This document shows, piece after piece, positions 51,703 to 60,358 of a stretch of DNA of 64,000 nt. The translations under genes were made by a program, and so were the position numbers. Numbering within the stretch: position 1 is the stretch's first letter; the number at the start of each line of letters is the position of its first letter. The DNA is from Cyanobacteria bacterium FACHB-DQ100. Its GTDB lineage: Bacteria > Cyanobacteriota > Cyanobacteriia > Leptolyngbyales > Leptolyngbyaceae. The DNA is taken from the NCBI GenBank assembly GCA_014695195.1, contig JACJNW010000035.1, positions 62,001 through 126,000 on the forward strand. Reading direction: 5' to 3'. The notes beneath the pieces are model-generated. The model searched no databases and was not told the origin of the DNA. It worked only from the letters and a program-made list of their open reading frames with translations.

Positions 51703-53676
51703 CTAAGCAGTGGCTCTTGCGGGTTGCAGAGCAATCTCTGCCATTGTGTAGTCCCGCCTGATCGCTAAGCTGTTGAGGTAAGCGATCGGGTCTTCCGCAT
51801 TGAAGGGAACGCCATCAAACAATTCGATTTTGTTGCGGGCGTAGCTCAGTTCTGCCAGACCCAACTCCCGCGCTGCTGTACTAAACACATCGACGCGGCA
51901 GGTTTTTTCCAATACTTCCACCCAGTTGCGCGGCAGAGGAATGTCACCCCATCGCGCCATCTGCGTCATGATCCAGAGATGCTCAGTCCGGCTCGGACGG
52001 TTCGCGCCTTCGCCGAAGAAGAGATGATGGGCTGGATCAGAAGTTCCTAACCCTAGCTGAATATACTCTACCTGAGTTGCAACATATTCTTTACGCGACA
52101 GGATTTGACGAATCTCGGTCGTGTTTTCTGGATTGGCACAGTAGCGGCAGGCTTCGAGTAACGCTTTCACCAGGGCAATGTGCGTATTCGGGTATTTTGC
52201 TGCCCATTCTTCACGCACACCGAGAACTTTACCGACGTGACCGCGCCAGATATCGATATCCGATGCGATCGTGGTGCCAACGCCTTCGCGCTCTGCCCTG
52301 AGGTTCCACGGGTCGCCGACGCAGAATCCATCGATCGTGCCTGCTTTTAAGTCCACTACCATTTGCGCGGGGGGAATGATTTGCAGATGCACTTGGTGAT
52401 CGGGGTCGATTCCGGCAGAAGCTAACCAGTAGCGGAGCAGCAGATTGTGCATCGAGGAGGGATGAACCACGCCGAAGCGGTGTGGATTTTCGGGAGAGCG
52501 CTCAACCATTGCTTTGAAGCTTTCCAAGGAATCCACGCCTTGTTCTTGGAAGCGGCGATCGAGGGTGATGCCATTCCCATTACGGGTCATTGTTAATGAC
52601 GTAACTACTGTGGGGTTATCATTGCGCTCATTGCCACCGAGTGTAATCCACAGAGGCATTCCAGCAGGCATCTGAGCCGCATCTAAGTAGCCAGCAGTCA
52701 TACCGTCTACAATGCCGCGCCAGCTTGTTTCCCGTGCCAACGACACTTCATCGAGACCATGCTTTGTAAAGAAGCCTTTCTCTTTTGCAACCGCTAGCGG
52801 AGCGCAAGCGGTGAGCGGCACAAAGCCGATTTCGAGGTTGACTTTCTCTAAGCCATGTCGCGCAACCGTTGCAACTTTCTGCGCTCGGATTTTCTTCACG
52901 CGCTTTTGCTGGTTCAAGAAGTAGATCAGTTCGCTCCGCAAGCTGTAATAGCTAGGGTGCTTCACCACTTCCATCCGTTTACGCGGACGCGGAATATCGA
53001 CATCGAGAATGTTGCCAATCTTGGAACTTGGCCCGTTGGTCAGCATGACGATGCGATCGCTGAGCAACACTGCCTCATCCACATCGTGCGTCACCATGAC
53101 GGCGGTGACTTGGTTCTCTTCACAGATCTTGATCAATTGCTCCTGTAGGTTGCCTCTGGTCAAAGCATCCAACGCACCGAACGGCTCATCAAGCAACAGC
53201 AGCTTGGGCTGAATTGCCAGACCCCGAGCGATCGAAACCCGCTGCTTCATCCCGCCGGAAATTTCGTGCGGATACTTGTCGATCGCGTGTCCGAGTCCGA
53301 CTAATCTGATGTACTTCTCGGTCAGTTCTACACGCTCTTGGGGCGATTTCTCAGTCAGCACTTCATCCACTGCCAATCCGACGTTCTCGCGTACCGTTAA
53401 CCACGGTAAGAGCGAGTAGTTTTGGAACACAACCATGCGATCGGGGCCGGGTTGCTTTACTGCCAGTCCTTCTAGGGTGACAATGCCGCCGGTTGGACTA
53501 TCCAAGCCTGCAATCATATTCAGCAGCGTGGACTTACCGCAACCAGAGTGACCGATCAGCGAAATGAATTCGCCCTTTCTAATCTGTAAATCGATGCCTT
53601 TGAGTGCTATGTACTCTTGTCCACCCGGAAGCGGAAACGACTTGTCAACCTGTTCAACAGAAACAAAACTGCTCAT
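51703..53676 (-). CDS. nrtC: Nitrate ABC transporter, fused ATPase/substrate-binding regulatory subunit NrtC
   Basis: A 657-residue protein with two parts. Residues 1-260 are an ABC ATPase (GHSGCGKSTLLNMIAG, ISGGMKQRVSIARGL, LLLLDEPFGALD). Residues 280-657 are an NrtA-like domain (LEIGFVPLTACAPLAVAKEK, WITLGGNERNDNPTVV, DGFCVGDPWNLRAEREGVG). In NrtC this domain is known to sense cytoplasmic nitrogen status and inhibit uptake when ammonium is present. The fusion is typical of cyanobacterial nitrate/nitrite transporters. It lies 22 bases after nrtB. Confidence 0.95.
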   Translation of the reverse strand: MSSFVSVEQVDKSFPLPGGQEYIALKGIDLQIRKGEFISLIGHSGCGKSTLLNMIAGLDSPTGGIVTLEGLAVKQPGPDRMVVFQNYSLLPWLTVRENVGLAVDEVLTEKSPQERVELTEKYIRLVGLGHAIDKYPHEISGGMKQRVSIARGLAIQPKLLLLDEPFGALDALTRGNLQEQLIKICEENQVTAVMVTHDVDEAVLLSDRIVMLTNGPSSKIGNILDVDIPRPRKRMEVVKHPSYYSLRSELIYFLNQQKRVKKIRAQKVATVARHGLEKVNLEIGFVPLTACAPLAVAKEKGFFTKHGLDEVSLARETSWRGIVDGMTAGYLDAAQMPAGMPLWITLGGNERNDNPTVVTSLTMTRNGNGITLDRRFQEQGVDSLESFKAMVERSPENPHRFGVVHPSSMHNLLLRYWLASAGIDPDHQVHLQIIPPAQMVVDLKAGTIDGFCVGDPWNLRAEREGVGTTIASDIDIWRGHVGKVLGVREEWAAKYPNTHIALVKALLEACRYCANPENTTEIRQILSRKEYVATQVEYIQLGLGTSDPAHHLFFGEGANRPSRTEHLWIMTQMARWGDIPLPRNWVEVLEKTCRVDVFSTAARELGLAELSYARNKIELFDGVPFNAEDPIAYLNSLAIRRDYTMAEIALQPARATA

Positions 53677-53698
53677 GTGCTTATTCTCCCTCTAGAAA

Positions 53699-54523
53699 TT
53701 ACTGTTTAACAATGAGGGACTGAATCCAGCCCACGAAGCGATCGAGCAACAAACCCACTGCACCGATATAGACCAACGCCAGAATCACTTCACTGATGTA
53801 GTTGTTCTGATACGCTTCCCAGATAAAGAAACCGATTCCCACAATCCCGGACATCACGATTTCTGCCGCGATAATTGCCAGCCATGCAAGACCGATCGAG
53901 ATTCTCATGCCAGTAAAGATGTAAGGCAGCGCAGACGGCAGCAAAATCTTGAAGAAGTATTTTTTCGGCGAGATTTGCAGCACTTTTGCAACGTTGTTGT
54001 AGTCCTGAGGAATTTCTTTGACACCAACTGCGGTGTTAATCAAAATGGGCCAAATGGCAGTAATGAAAATCACGAACAATGCAGCAGGCTCGTTCTTTTG
54101 CAGTGCAGCCAGCGAAATTGGCACCCATGCCAACGGCGGAACGGTACGCAGGAACATAAAGAGCGGATCGAGGGCTTTTGAGATCAGAGGCTTTGTGCCT
54201 ACGAGAATTCCGATCGCAACTCCCACAATCGCAGCCGCAGTGTAGCTAAATGCAACCCGTTGCAGACTCGCGAAGGTTTGCCAGAAAATCCCTTTATCGG
54301 TGCCACCGCGATCGAAGAACGGATATAACAGCAGTTCTCGTGTCCGCTCTTCTGTCCACAGGCTTGATGGCGGCGGCAGAAGAATTACTTTCGCCGCCGA
54401 AAGCAATTCCCAAACGATTAAGAAGATTGCGATCGCAATCAAAGGCGGCAAAATTTCTTTGCCGATCTTCGCAAAATTAATTCCGCCCAATCCTGCTCTA
54501 CTCTTCCCCAACGTAGCTGTCAT
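53699..54523 (-). CDS. nrtB: Nitrate ABC transporter permease NrtB
   Basis: A 274-residue permease with about six helices. The EAA loop region IPQDYNNVAKVLQISPKKYF and KILLPSALPYIFTGMRISIGLAW, followed by AAEIVMSGIVGIGFFIWEAY, are the NrtB/SsuC-type permease pattern. ATG 54523 is preceded by AAGGAG at 7 bases; the open frame to 54553 is rejected. It lies between nrtA and nrtC. Confidence 0.94.
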   Translation of the reverse strand: MTATLGKSRAGLGGINFAKIGKEILPPLIAIAIFLIVWELLSAAKVILLPPPSSLWTEERTRELLLYPFFDRGGTDKGIFWQTFASLQRVAFSYTAAAIVGVAIGILVGTKPLISKALDPLFMFLRTVPPLAWVPISLAALQKNEPAALFVIFITAIWPILINTAVGVKEIPQDYNNVAKVLQISPKKYFFKILLPSALPYIFTGMRISIGLAWLAIIAAEIVMSGIVGIGFFIWEAYQNNYISEVILALVYIGAVGLLLDRFVGWIQSLIVKQ

Positions 54524-54575
54524 GTCGATTCTCCTTACTGCAAGTGAGTGCAAACATCTTTCGTCCTAGTCGCAA

Positions 54576-55934
54576 CTAGGCTTTCAAACTCTTGAACTTC
54601 AAACTGTCAAGATACGCCTGCGGTTTTGTTGGATCAAATTCCGCGCCATCAAAAAACTTTTCAACTCCACGCGATGACTCTTGTGGAATTTCTGCTTGTG
54701 CCACTCCCATTTCCCGAGCGGCTTCTTTCCAAAACTTCTCGCCGTTGACTTCGTTCACAATGCGATCGGCTTCTCCGAGTGCGCCCTGCGGCAGGAATCC
54801 CCAGCGTACACTTTCAGTGAGGAACCACAGATCGTGGCTCTTATAGGGATAAGACACGCTGCCTCTGCCGTCCTTCCAGTATTTGACCGCGAGTTCTGGG
54901 TTGTTCTCGGTTTTCTGGGTGTCGCCTAACTGATACTGTCCCGCATAAGGCCCACGTAGGAAGTCGGGCGGAACATTGAAGAACTTACGCTGCGCTAAGA
55001 TCCGAGAGAGTTCTTCTTTGTTTTCTGGCTTGTCGCACCACATCTGAGCTTCCATCACCGCTTTGAGGACAGCTTTGGTTGCTTTCGGGTGTTTCTCGAT
55101 CCATTCTTTGCGAACTGCGAGGTATTCTTCAGGGTGATATTGCCAAACTTGTGCCGTTAAGACAGCGAGGAAGCCGACACGATCGCGCACGATCCGGTAG
55201 GGCCAAGGGTCACCTGTGCTAAAGGCATCCATTGTTCCCGTTTTCATGTTGGCAACCGTCTGCGCGGATGGAACTGCCATCAAATTGATTTCAGTGTTTG
55301 GGTCAATACCGTTTGCTGCCATCCAGTACCGAATCCAAAAGTCTTGGTTCACCTTGGGAAACGTATAAGCGGCTCTAAAGGGTGTCCCTGCCTTTTTCAG
55401 CTCGCGAATGTAATCTGCTCCACCAGATTTTGCCAGGTTTAACTCGAAGCCTTTGCCAATGTGAGTGTTTGCAACTGCAACTCCGTTGCCATGCGTACAA
55501 AGCTGCGATAGAACAACCATTGGAATCTTACGGTTTCCTTTGGTGATCAATCCTTCACTCAACAGATGGGGGATTGGCATTTGCCATTGTCCACCGTCGA
55601 TACCGCCATTGGCTGAGCCGAGTTCAGCATTATCGCGAGCTGCTCCCCACGACGGCTGTTTAGAAAGTTCTACATTCGCCATGCCATACCGAGCGAAGAA
55701 TCCTTTTTCTTGAGCAATAATCAAGGGAGCAGATTCAACGATCGCAATATAACCGAGTTTGATCCGAGTGGTTTCGGGCTGTTCAGCTGGCGAAAGTGAA
55801 AGAACTTGCGCTTTTGGGGACATATCGGACGGAGAAGGGGGAGTTAAGGTACACCCTTTTAGTGCAACGGCTCCGGCTGCTGCACTAGCCGTCCATAAGA
55901 ACTTTCGGCGAGTCAAGAAGTCGAATTCGGTCAT
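54576..55934 (-). CDS. nrtA: Nitrate-binding lipoprotein NrtA
   Basis: A 452-residue periplasmic binding protein. The N-terminus has a twin-arginine-like [21 protein letters not shown] with a lipobox Cys28, so it is a membrane-anchored lipoprotein, possibly Tat-exported. Binding-domain blocks include [57 protein letters not shown] and [13 protein letters not shown], all NrtA-like. It heads nrtABCD; neither nirA upstream nor narB downstream is present, unlike in many cyanobacteria. Confidence 0.95.
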   Translation of the reverse strand: MTEFDFLTRRKFLWTASAAAGAVALKGCTLTPPSPSDMSPKAQVLSLSPAEQPETTRIKLGYIAIVESAPLIIAQEKGFFARYGMANVELSKQPSWGAARDNAELGSANGGIDGGQWQMPIPHLLSEGLITKGNRKIPMVVLSQLCTHGNGVAVANTHIGKGFELNLAKSGGADYIRELKKAGTPFRAAYTFPKVNQDFWIRYWMAANGIDPNTEINLMAVPSAQTVANMKTGTMDAFSTGDPWPYRIVRDRVGFLAVLTAQVWQYHPEEYLAVRKEWIEKHPKATKAVLKAVMEAQMWCDKPENKEELSRILAQRKFFNVPPDFLRGPYAGQYQLGDTQKTENNPELAVKYWKDGRGSVSYPYKSHDLWFLTESVRWGFLPQGALGEADRIVNEVNGEKFWKEAAREMGVAQAEIPQESSRGVEKFFDGAEFDPTKPQAYLDSLKFKSLKA

Positions 55935-56745
55935 GGTCGAGTCTCCAAGGATAGCAAGGCTTCTCCCACGACAAATCAGACGCGATCCGCGGGGAGGTTC
56001 ACAAGCAGCAATGGCTCGTTGCAGACTGACTCAAACTCAATCGTTCAGCGTTCAACTTAGTCAAGTTGGCAAGTTTGAAGTTGCTAAATTGGATTGAAAT
56101 GAATCGTCAGAAAGGACGAATCATGCTTGCGTATTTTTACGAGGAAATAGCTGTTTTGAATGCGATAGAAACGATTGATTTAAGTCAATTGTTTCTATTT
56201 GTCTTTCTACTTGTTCCAGTAACCATTCGATTGAATGTATTAAATTCAATGTTTGGATTGAAATAAGATTATCGTCTTTGTGGACGTGCGTCTAGTGAAA
56301 AAACAGTTGGAACTAAAGAAATTCTAAATTCAAACAATAAGAAATTTAACTTCATTCAAACTGTACCTCTGATTAGTATCGAGATGAATAGATAGTTGAG
56401 CGATTTTGCGTCATTTCTTGGCGGATTTTCTAATCGTTGAATTGATCGAATTAAAGTATAGAAATCTTCCTTTGTTTGTTTAGAACTAAATCAATTGCTG
56501 CGATCGCAAGCCCTACTCAGCCAAAGGATTTGTGAGTGAGACAAGGCGCTAGGGATTGAATACGCTGCTTTCGGCATCAGGGTAATAAAAACGCGGCGCG
56601 ACGTTTGTTTCTAAAGCTCTGCTAATTGCTAAGTTAAATTACGGGTTTGAAATATTTTATAATTCGTCTTTTGACGGAAGAAATTTCTGGCGACAGCATG
56701 GGTAGGAGTGAAATGGCTCACTTGTTGACGCTTGTGAAATGAACG
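55935..56745. other. Long intergenic region upstream of nrtA, 811 bases
   Basis: AT-rich leader and promoter region for nrtA (minus strand). It contains a possible NtcA-type promoter at 56334-56376. The plus-strand frame 56066-56266 (66 codons) has a hydrophobic end but no other support. HIP1 octamer at about 56500. No RNA gene recognised. On the right it borders the petJ remnant. Confidence 0.55.
56334..56376 (-). promoter_or_regulatory. Possible NtcA-activated promoter of nrtABCD
   Basis: Read on the minus strand, CTA-N8-TAC (56376-56363) matches the NtcA consensus GTA-N8-TAC except for one base. A -10 box TATTGT (56339-56334, TANNNT) follows after 23 bases, the class II spacing known for NtcA promoters (about 22). 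The site lies about 400 bases from the nrtA start, which would make a long leader. Position and spacing support it; the imperfect half-site does not. Confidence 0.4.
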
Positions 56746-56940
56746 ATGAAAAAGATAATTCAAATGATGAGAACACTGCTAGCTACGATCGCGCTATCTA
56801 TCTTGTTTTTATTGGCAAGTGTGAATCGCTCTGTTCTAGCCGCAGATGATACGACGGGCGCGAAGGTTTTTGCTCAAACTGTGCCGCTTGCTATGCAGGT
56901 GGTAAGCGGATTTAGGAATTCAGCACTGTATAAAGGTTAA
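56746..56940 (+). pseudogene. Cytochrome c6 (petJ) remnant, frameshifted and truncated
   Basis: The frame begins with a cytochrome c6-like signal peptide (to about residue 32, VLAADD) and TTGAKVFAQ, as in mature PetJ. It then reads nonsense, but shifting by one base at about 56875-56879 gives NCAACYAGGKRI and then TAG. This is the haem motif CxxCH with His changed to Tyr. So one base was lost in the A run (CAAAC for CAAAAC), the axial histidine is gone, and the rest of the protein is missing. It cannot bind haem normally. Confidence 0.7.
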
Positions 56941-56985
56941 GGTAGAGATCTTGTCTGACTTTTCTGAATTCCCAAATCTGTAGTT

Positions 56986-58026
56986 ATGTGGCGTAAATCA
57001 ATCTTAGAGTGGCTGAAACATCGTCCTTGGCTATTCGTGCCGTTTCTGGCATTGATTCCTCTAGCTGGGCTGTACTTAAGTCAACACACTCAAACCGAGG
57101 CAAAATCTGTACCGGCTCCGGCTGCTGCGTCGCCAAGTCCTACACCGATTGTGCTCTCCTCGCCTCTGCCACAGCCAAGCCTTAAACCTTCTCCAAAATC
57201 AACCTTAACGCCGATCGACCCGAAGAAATATACAAAAGAACAAGCCGCTATTAATGAGCGATCGAAAGCCGCATTTGCCGCATCCGTAGGAACCGTGGAT
57301 TCGCTGATTGAGATGCAGGTAGCGATCGCAATGGGGCAGCCCACAATTTCGATTACTGCCTCTCAAGGGGCGACAATTTCAGGTGCAGAGGGTCGATCGC
57401 TAAGTCAGCTTGCGGCAGGAAATCCTTATACCATTCAGGCAGCAGGCGACCAGATCAGTTTTGGCAATGGACAGTTGCCGGGAATGGTAATGATTCAGCC
57501 TGCACCGAATGGAGTGCTGTATTTGGGTGACAAGCCGTATCGAGGGCGCTTTTTGTTAGCGGCGCAGGGTGGGCGAATTTGGGTCGTCAATTATATTGAT
57601 CTACGTCACTATCTCTATAGTGTGGTTGCGAGTGAAGTGTCGCCCAGTTGGAACAAAGAAGCCCTGAAAGCACAGGCGGTTGCGGCACGATCGTATGCGC
57701 TGACTTATTATTTTCGACGGGCGCAACCGCTCTATCACATGGGGTCGGACGAGTATTTTCAGGTCTATAGCGGAATATCGCGGGAATCAGAACGCACGAA
57801 TCGAGCCGTGGATCAGACTGCGGGTGAATTCATTAGCTACAGGGGCGGGATTGTCGAGTCGCTGTATGCTGCCTCAGATGACATTGTTGCGGAGGCGTTT
57901 CGCGGTCGAGGAATGAGCCAGCTTGGTGCATTGGAACTCGCAGAAAGCGGACATACCTATCGGCAAATTTTAGCGCGGTACTATCCGAAAACCGGAATTG
58001 CGAGGATTGAGCAAGACCACGAATGA
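56986..58026 (+). CDS. SpoIID/LytB domain protein
   Basis: A 346-residue envelope protein. A single N-terminal membrane segment (about 15-33, PWLFVPFLALIPLAGLYLS) is followed by a Pro/Ser-rich linker (40-80). The SpoIID/LytB domain then includes RGRFLLAAQGGRIWVVNYIDLRHYLYSVVASEVSP, ALKAQAVAARSYAL and GRGMSQLGALELA. SpoIID is a lytic transglycosylase of denuded peptidoglycan; cyanobacterial homologues are assumed to act on the cell wall. In this copy the YFQVYSG segment near the active site is present. Confidence 0.88.
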   Translation: MWRKSILEWLKHRPWLFVPFLALIPLAGLYLSQHTQTEAKSVPAPAAASPSPTPIVLSSPLPQPSLKPSPKSTLTPIDPKKYTKEQAAINERSKAAFAASVGTVDSLIEMQVAIAMGQPTISITASQGATISGAEGRSLSQLAAGNPYTIQAAGDQISFGNGQLPGMVMIQPAPNGVLYLGDKPYRGRFLLAAQGGRIWVVNYIDLRHYLYSVVASEVSPSWNKEALKAQAVAARSYALTYYFRRAQPLYHMGSDEYFQVYSGISRESERTNRAVDQTAGEFISYRGGIVESLYAASDDIVAEAFRGRGMSQLGALELAESGHTYRQILARYYPKTGIARIEQDHE

Positions 58027-58030
58027 GGGA

Positions 58031-58064
58031 CAGTGCGATCGCTCATCTTCCGGCGATCGCACTG
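58031..58064. repeat. 12-bp inverted repeat made of two HIP1 sites
   Basis: CAGTGCGATCGC (58031-58042) and GCGATCGCACTG (58053-58064) are perfect complements around a 10-base loop. It lies between the convergent SpoIID and cbiN genes and may act as a terminator for both, but no T-run follows on either strand. Each arm contains the HIP1 octamer. Confidence 0.55.
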
Positions 58065-58072
58065 GAAACCGT

Positions 58073-58360
58073 CTACTTGTCTCGGTGCGATCGCCCTTTG
58101 TACCATCCGATCACATATCCAATCACGCCTGCCCCGATCGCAGCTTGAGTCGCAAATAGGAGGCTTTCAATTTCGGGGCTTGCAGGCTCGAATAAAGGCT
58201 TAAGCCAGGGTTGGTAAGTGGGGTGACTGTTTTGAATCGCGGCTTCTGCTTGACCGTCTGAACCGCTAAACTCACCCCGGACAAACACTAACGGGAAAGC
58301 TGCGAGACTGACAACGGCGATCGCAAGTAACCAATTTTGTCGAGCTAAAGAGCGTTTCAT
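58073..58360 (-). CDS. cbiN: Cobalt transport protein CbiN
   Basis: A 95-residue small membrane subunit with two helices (about 9-28 and 66-86) and between them the family pattern [17 protein letters not shown]. CbiN works with CbiM to load Co2+ in the ECF-type CbiMNQO system. Its start overlaps the CbiM stop by ATGA (58357-58360). No cbiQ or cbiO follows; the next gene is SpoIID on the other strand. Confidence 0.92.
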   Translation of the reverse strand: MKRSLARQNWLLAIAVVSLAAFPLVFVRGEFSGSDGQAEAAIQNSHPTYQPWLKPLFEPASPEIESLLFATQAAIGAGVIGYVIGWYKGRSHRDK

Positions 58361-59103
58361 TGCTTAATCAGGTTTAAGGTTTCTAATTCACTGCGGTTGT
58401 AGGTTTGTAGCCAGTTCCAAACTAATACCGTTAACAGTCCTTCGCTAATGGCTAATGGAATCTGCGTGAAGGCAAAAATTCCGGCAAACTTGAGAAATGC
58501 TGCCCAAACGCCACCGGATGCGGCGGGAAATGCTAATGCCAGTTGAAAGGAAGTTGTGACATACGTAAGTAAATTCTCTAAAGCGGAAGCAAGGAAAATC
58601 GCTGCTTTTTGATGACCTGTTTTTAAAATCAGATGATAGACCGCATAAGCAATGAAGGGGCCGACGATCGCCATCGAAAACAAATTTGCTCCGAGGGTTG
58701 TGATTCCTCCGTGTGCCAACAAGACTGCCTGAAACAGCAGCACCAATCCACCGAGTACGGTCATCACCGAAGGGCCAAACAAAATTGCGCCGAGTCCGGT
58801 TCCGGTCGGATGTGAACAACTTCCGGTGACAGATGGAATCTTAAGTGCAGATAGAACAAACGCGAATGCTCCTGCCAGCGCTAAAAGCAACTTCAATTCT
58901 GGAGTTTGGCGGGTGATACGGGTGAGCGATCGTAATCCGATTAAGAAGAACGGCAGCGAAATTGCCCACCACAAAGCCGCCCACTGAACAGGTAAAAATC
59001 CTTCTGCAATGTGCATTGCCTGTGCAGGAGCGGCGGCACCGATCACTAGATACAAACTTAGCCCTGCCATTGCAGCAAGGCTCATCCATTTTTTAGTCTT
59101 CAT
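58357..59103 (-). CDS. cbiM: Cobalt transport protein CbiM
   Basis: A 248-residue membrane protein of the cobalt ECF S-component type. A cleavable signal peptide (1-29, ending PAQA) precedes [17 protein letters not shown], so cleavage would expose the Met-His N-terminus needed to bind Co2+ in CbiM. Further family blocks are [20 protein letters not shown] and [19 protein letters not shown]. It follows a cobalamin riboswitch and starts at ATG 59103, the frame being open farther upstream through the riboswitch. Overlaps cbiN. Confidence 0.94.
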   Translation of the reverse strand: MKTKKWMSLAAMAGLSLYLVIGAAAPAQAMHIAEGFLPVQWAALWWAISLPFFLIGLRSLTRITRQTPELKLLLALAGAFAFVLSALKIPSVTGSCSHPTGTGLGAILFGPSVMTVLGGLVLLFQAVLLAHGGITTLGANLFSMAIVGPFIAYAVYHLILKTGHQKAAIFLASALENLLTYVTTSFQLALAFPAASGGVWAAFLKFAGIFAFTQIPLAISEGLLTVLVWNWLQTYNRSELETLNLIKQ

Positions 59104-59136
59104 TCTGTACCTCGCAGAACTTTGAGAACGAAAAAG

Positions 59137-59245
59137 CTGGCGGGCATTCTGACTGGAGATAATTCTCTTCACAGTTGCGGGACAGCGGCAGATTTGCACT
59201 GCTCTTTCCCCGTTTCCTCGATCGACTGATCCTCAGATCGAACCA
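59137..59245 (-). promoter_or_regulatory. Cobalamin riboswitch upstream of cbiMN
   Basis: On the minus strand the leader contains GAAAGAGCAGTGCAAATCTG, then GCCGCTGTCCCGCAACTGTG (the B12 box and its partner), then AGTCAGAATGCCCGCC. These are the hallmark conserved segments of the AdoCbl riboswitch. It ends about 35 bases before the cbiM ATG, so it probably controls translation or termination of cbiMN in response to cobalamin. Boundaries are approximate. Confidence 0.92.
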
Positions 59246-59401
59246 ACTTTTATCCGTGCCTTACTGTATCACTATGCAATTAAAAAACTCTGATTTTGAT
59301 TCACGCAATTCCATATTTTTGGCTCTTACGATTTACCTCCAAGGGCGTAAATTCCGGTACGGTTGGCTTGATAAGGTACAAGCACTGCGCATAAGACTCC
59401 T

Positions 59402-60358
59402 ATGTTTGAGACATCTACCCTAACAACACTGCCAACCCTTAAACCATCTACGATCGCTCCTCTGAGCCTCCCAACGCTGAGACAGTCTAGTGGAACACCG
59501 AGCTTTAACAGCGGGCAACTCGAGATCGACGTTAATACTCCGACGGGAGAGAGAAGCAATATTATTGAGATCGCACCAGTCGCGAATGACTTTTCTAGCG
59601 CACTTGAGCAGCTTCAAGGAACACTTAGCTTTGATCAGGGCAGCGTAACTAGCAATCTCACAACCGCGATCGGGGGCTTCATCGGAACGATCGCATTTGC
59701 TGAAACAGTAAGCAATTTTGTAGAGAATGCGGTTAAAAGTATTTCGGGGAGTATTCCATTTTCGGATGGTCGGTTGGTGATTGATGTGCCATCTTTGGCG
59801 AATGGCACGATCGAGTTTGGTAACGGCGCATTAGTGACAAATCTAAGTACGCCGATCAGAAACTATTTCTCATCGATCGACTTAGAAGAACAAGTTAAGT
59901 TTAATGCTGGCAGTATTCCAGGGGTTGTGAATTTCGATGATGGCTTGGTGATTCTGGATTTACAGCCGCAAATTCAAGATGAAGACATTGCAATTCCGAT
60001 TAATGCCATCAGTGGAACTGTAGTGTTCAACAATGGACAAGCAACTTTGAACATTCCGACCCCATTTGGGACGTTAGCGACAAACTTTGATCTATCAGCG
60101 CTTGTAACTGAAGCAGTGACAGATGCCTTGAATGGTTCTGGAACGGTGACGTTTAACAACGGTATTGCGACGATCGACACAACAGGAGGTTTAGGCACAG
60201 TGAGAACTAGACTAAACCTCCCGCAACTCGCTCAAGATTTCGGCTCAAGTTTGGCAAACACACAAGGCACGATCAGCTTTGATCAGGGCATTGTGACTAG
60301 CAATCTCACGACACCGAACATTGCAGGTGAGATCGATTTATCCGCCTTGTTGGGTTGA
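59402..60358 (+). CDS. Eight-repeat beta protein of unknown function
   Basis: A 318-residue acidic, Cys-free protein with no clear signal peptide. It is built of repeats of the form G-(T/S)-(I/V/L)-x-F-x-x-G followed by a strand and a Thr/Pro turn. Copies start near residues 31, 73, 116, 135, 174, 205, 247 and 289, so most are about 42 apart. The second and last copies are nearly identical (GTLSFDQGSVTSNLTT and GTISFDQGIVTSNLTT). This suggests a beta solenoid or tandem sandwiches. I know no named family. The last 21 bases overlap the end of the convergent methyltransferase gene. Confidence 0.7.
   Translation: MFETSTLTTLPTLKPSTIAPLSLPTLRQSSGTPSFNSGQLEIDVNTPTGERSNIIEIAPVANDFSSALEQLQGTLSFDQGSVTSNLTTAIGGFIGTIAFAETVSNFVENAVKSISGSIPFSDGRLVIDVPSLANGTIEFGNGALVTNLSTPIRNYFSSIDLEEQVKFNAGSIPGVVNFDDGLVILDLQPQIQDEDIAIPINAISGTVVFNNGQATLNIPTPFGTLATNFDLSALVTEAVTDALNGSGTVTFNNGIATIDTTGGLGTVRTRLNLPQLAQDFGSSLANTQGTISFDQGIVTSNLTTPNIAGEIDLSALLG

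Noticed and set aside
56066-56266. Plus-strand 66-codon ORF in the nrtA leader
   Set aside because: AT-driven frame with a hydrophobic end only; opposite to the nrtA leader, with no other support.
54576-56376. nirA or narB fragment near nrtA
   Set aside because: No nitrite or nitrate reductase sequence can be recognised in the flanks.
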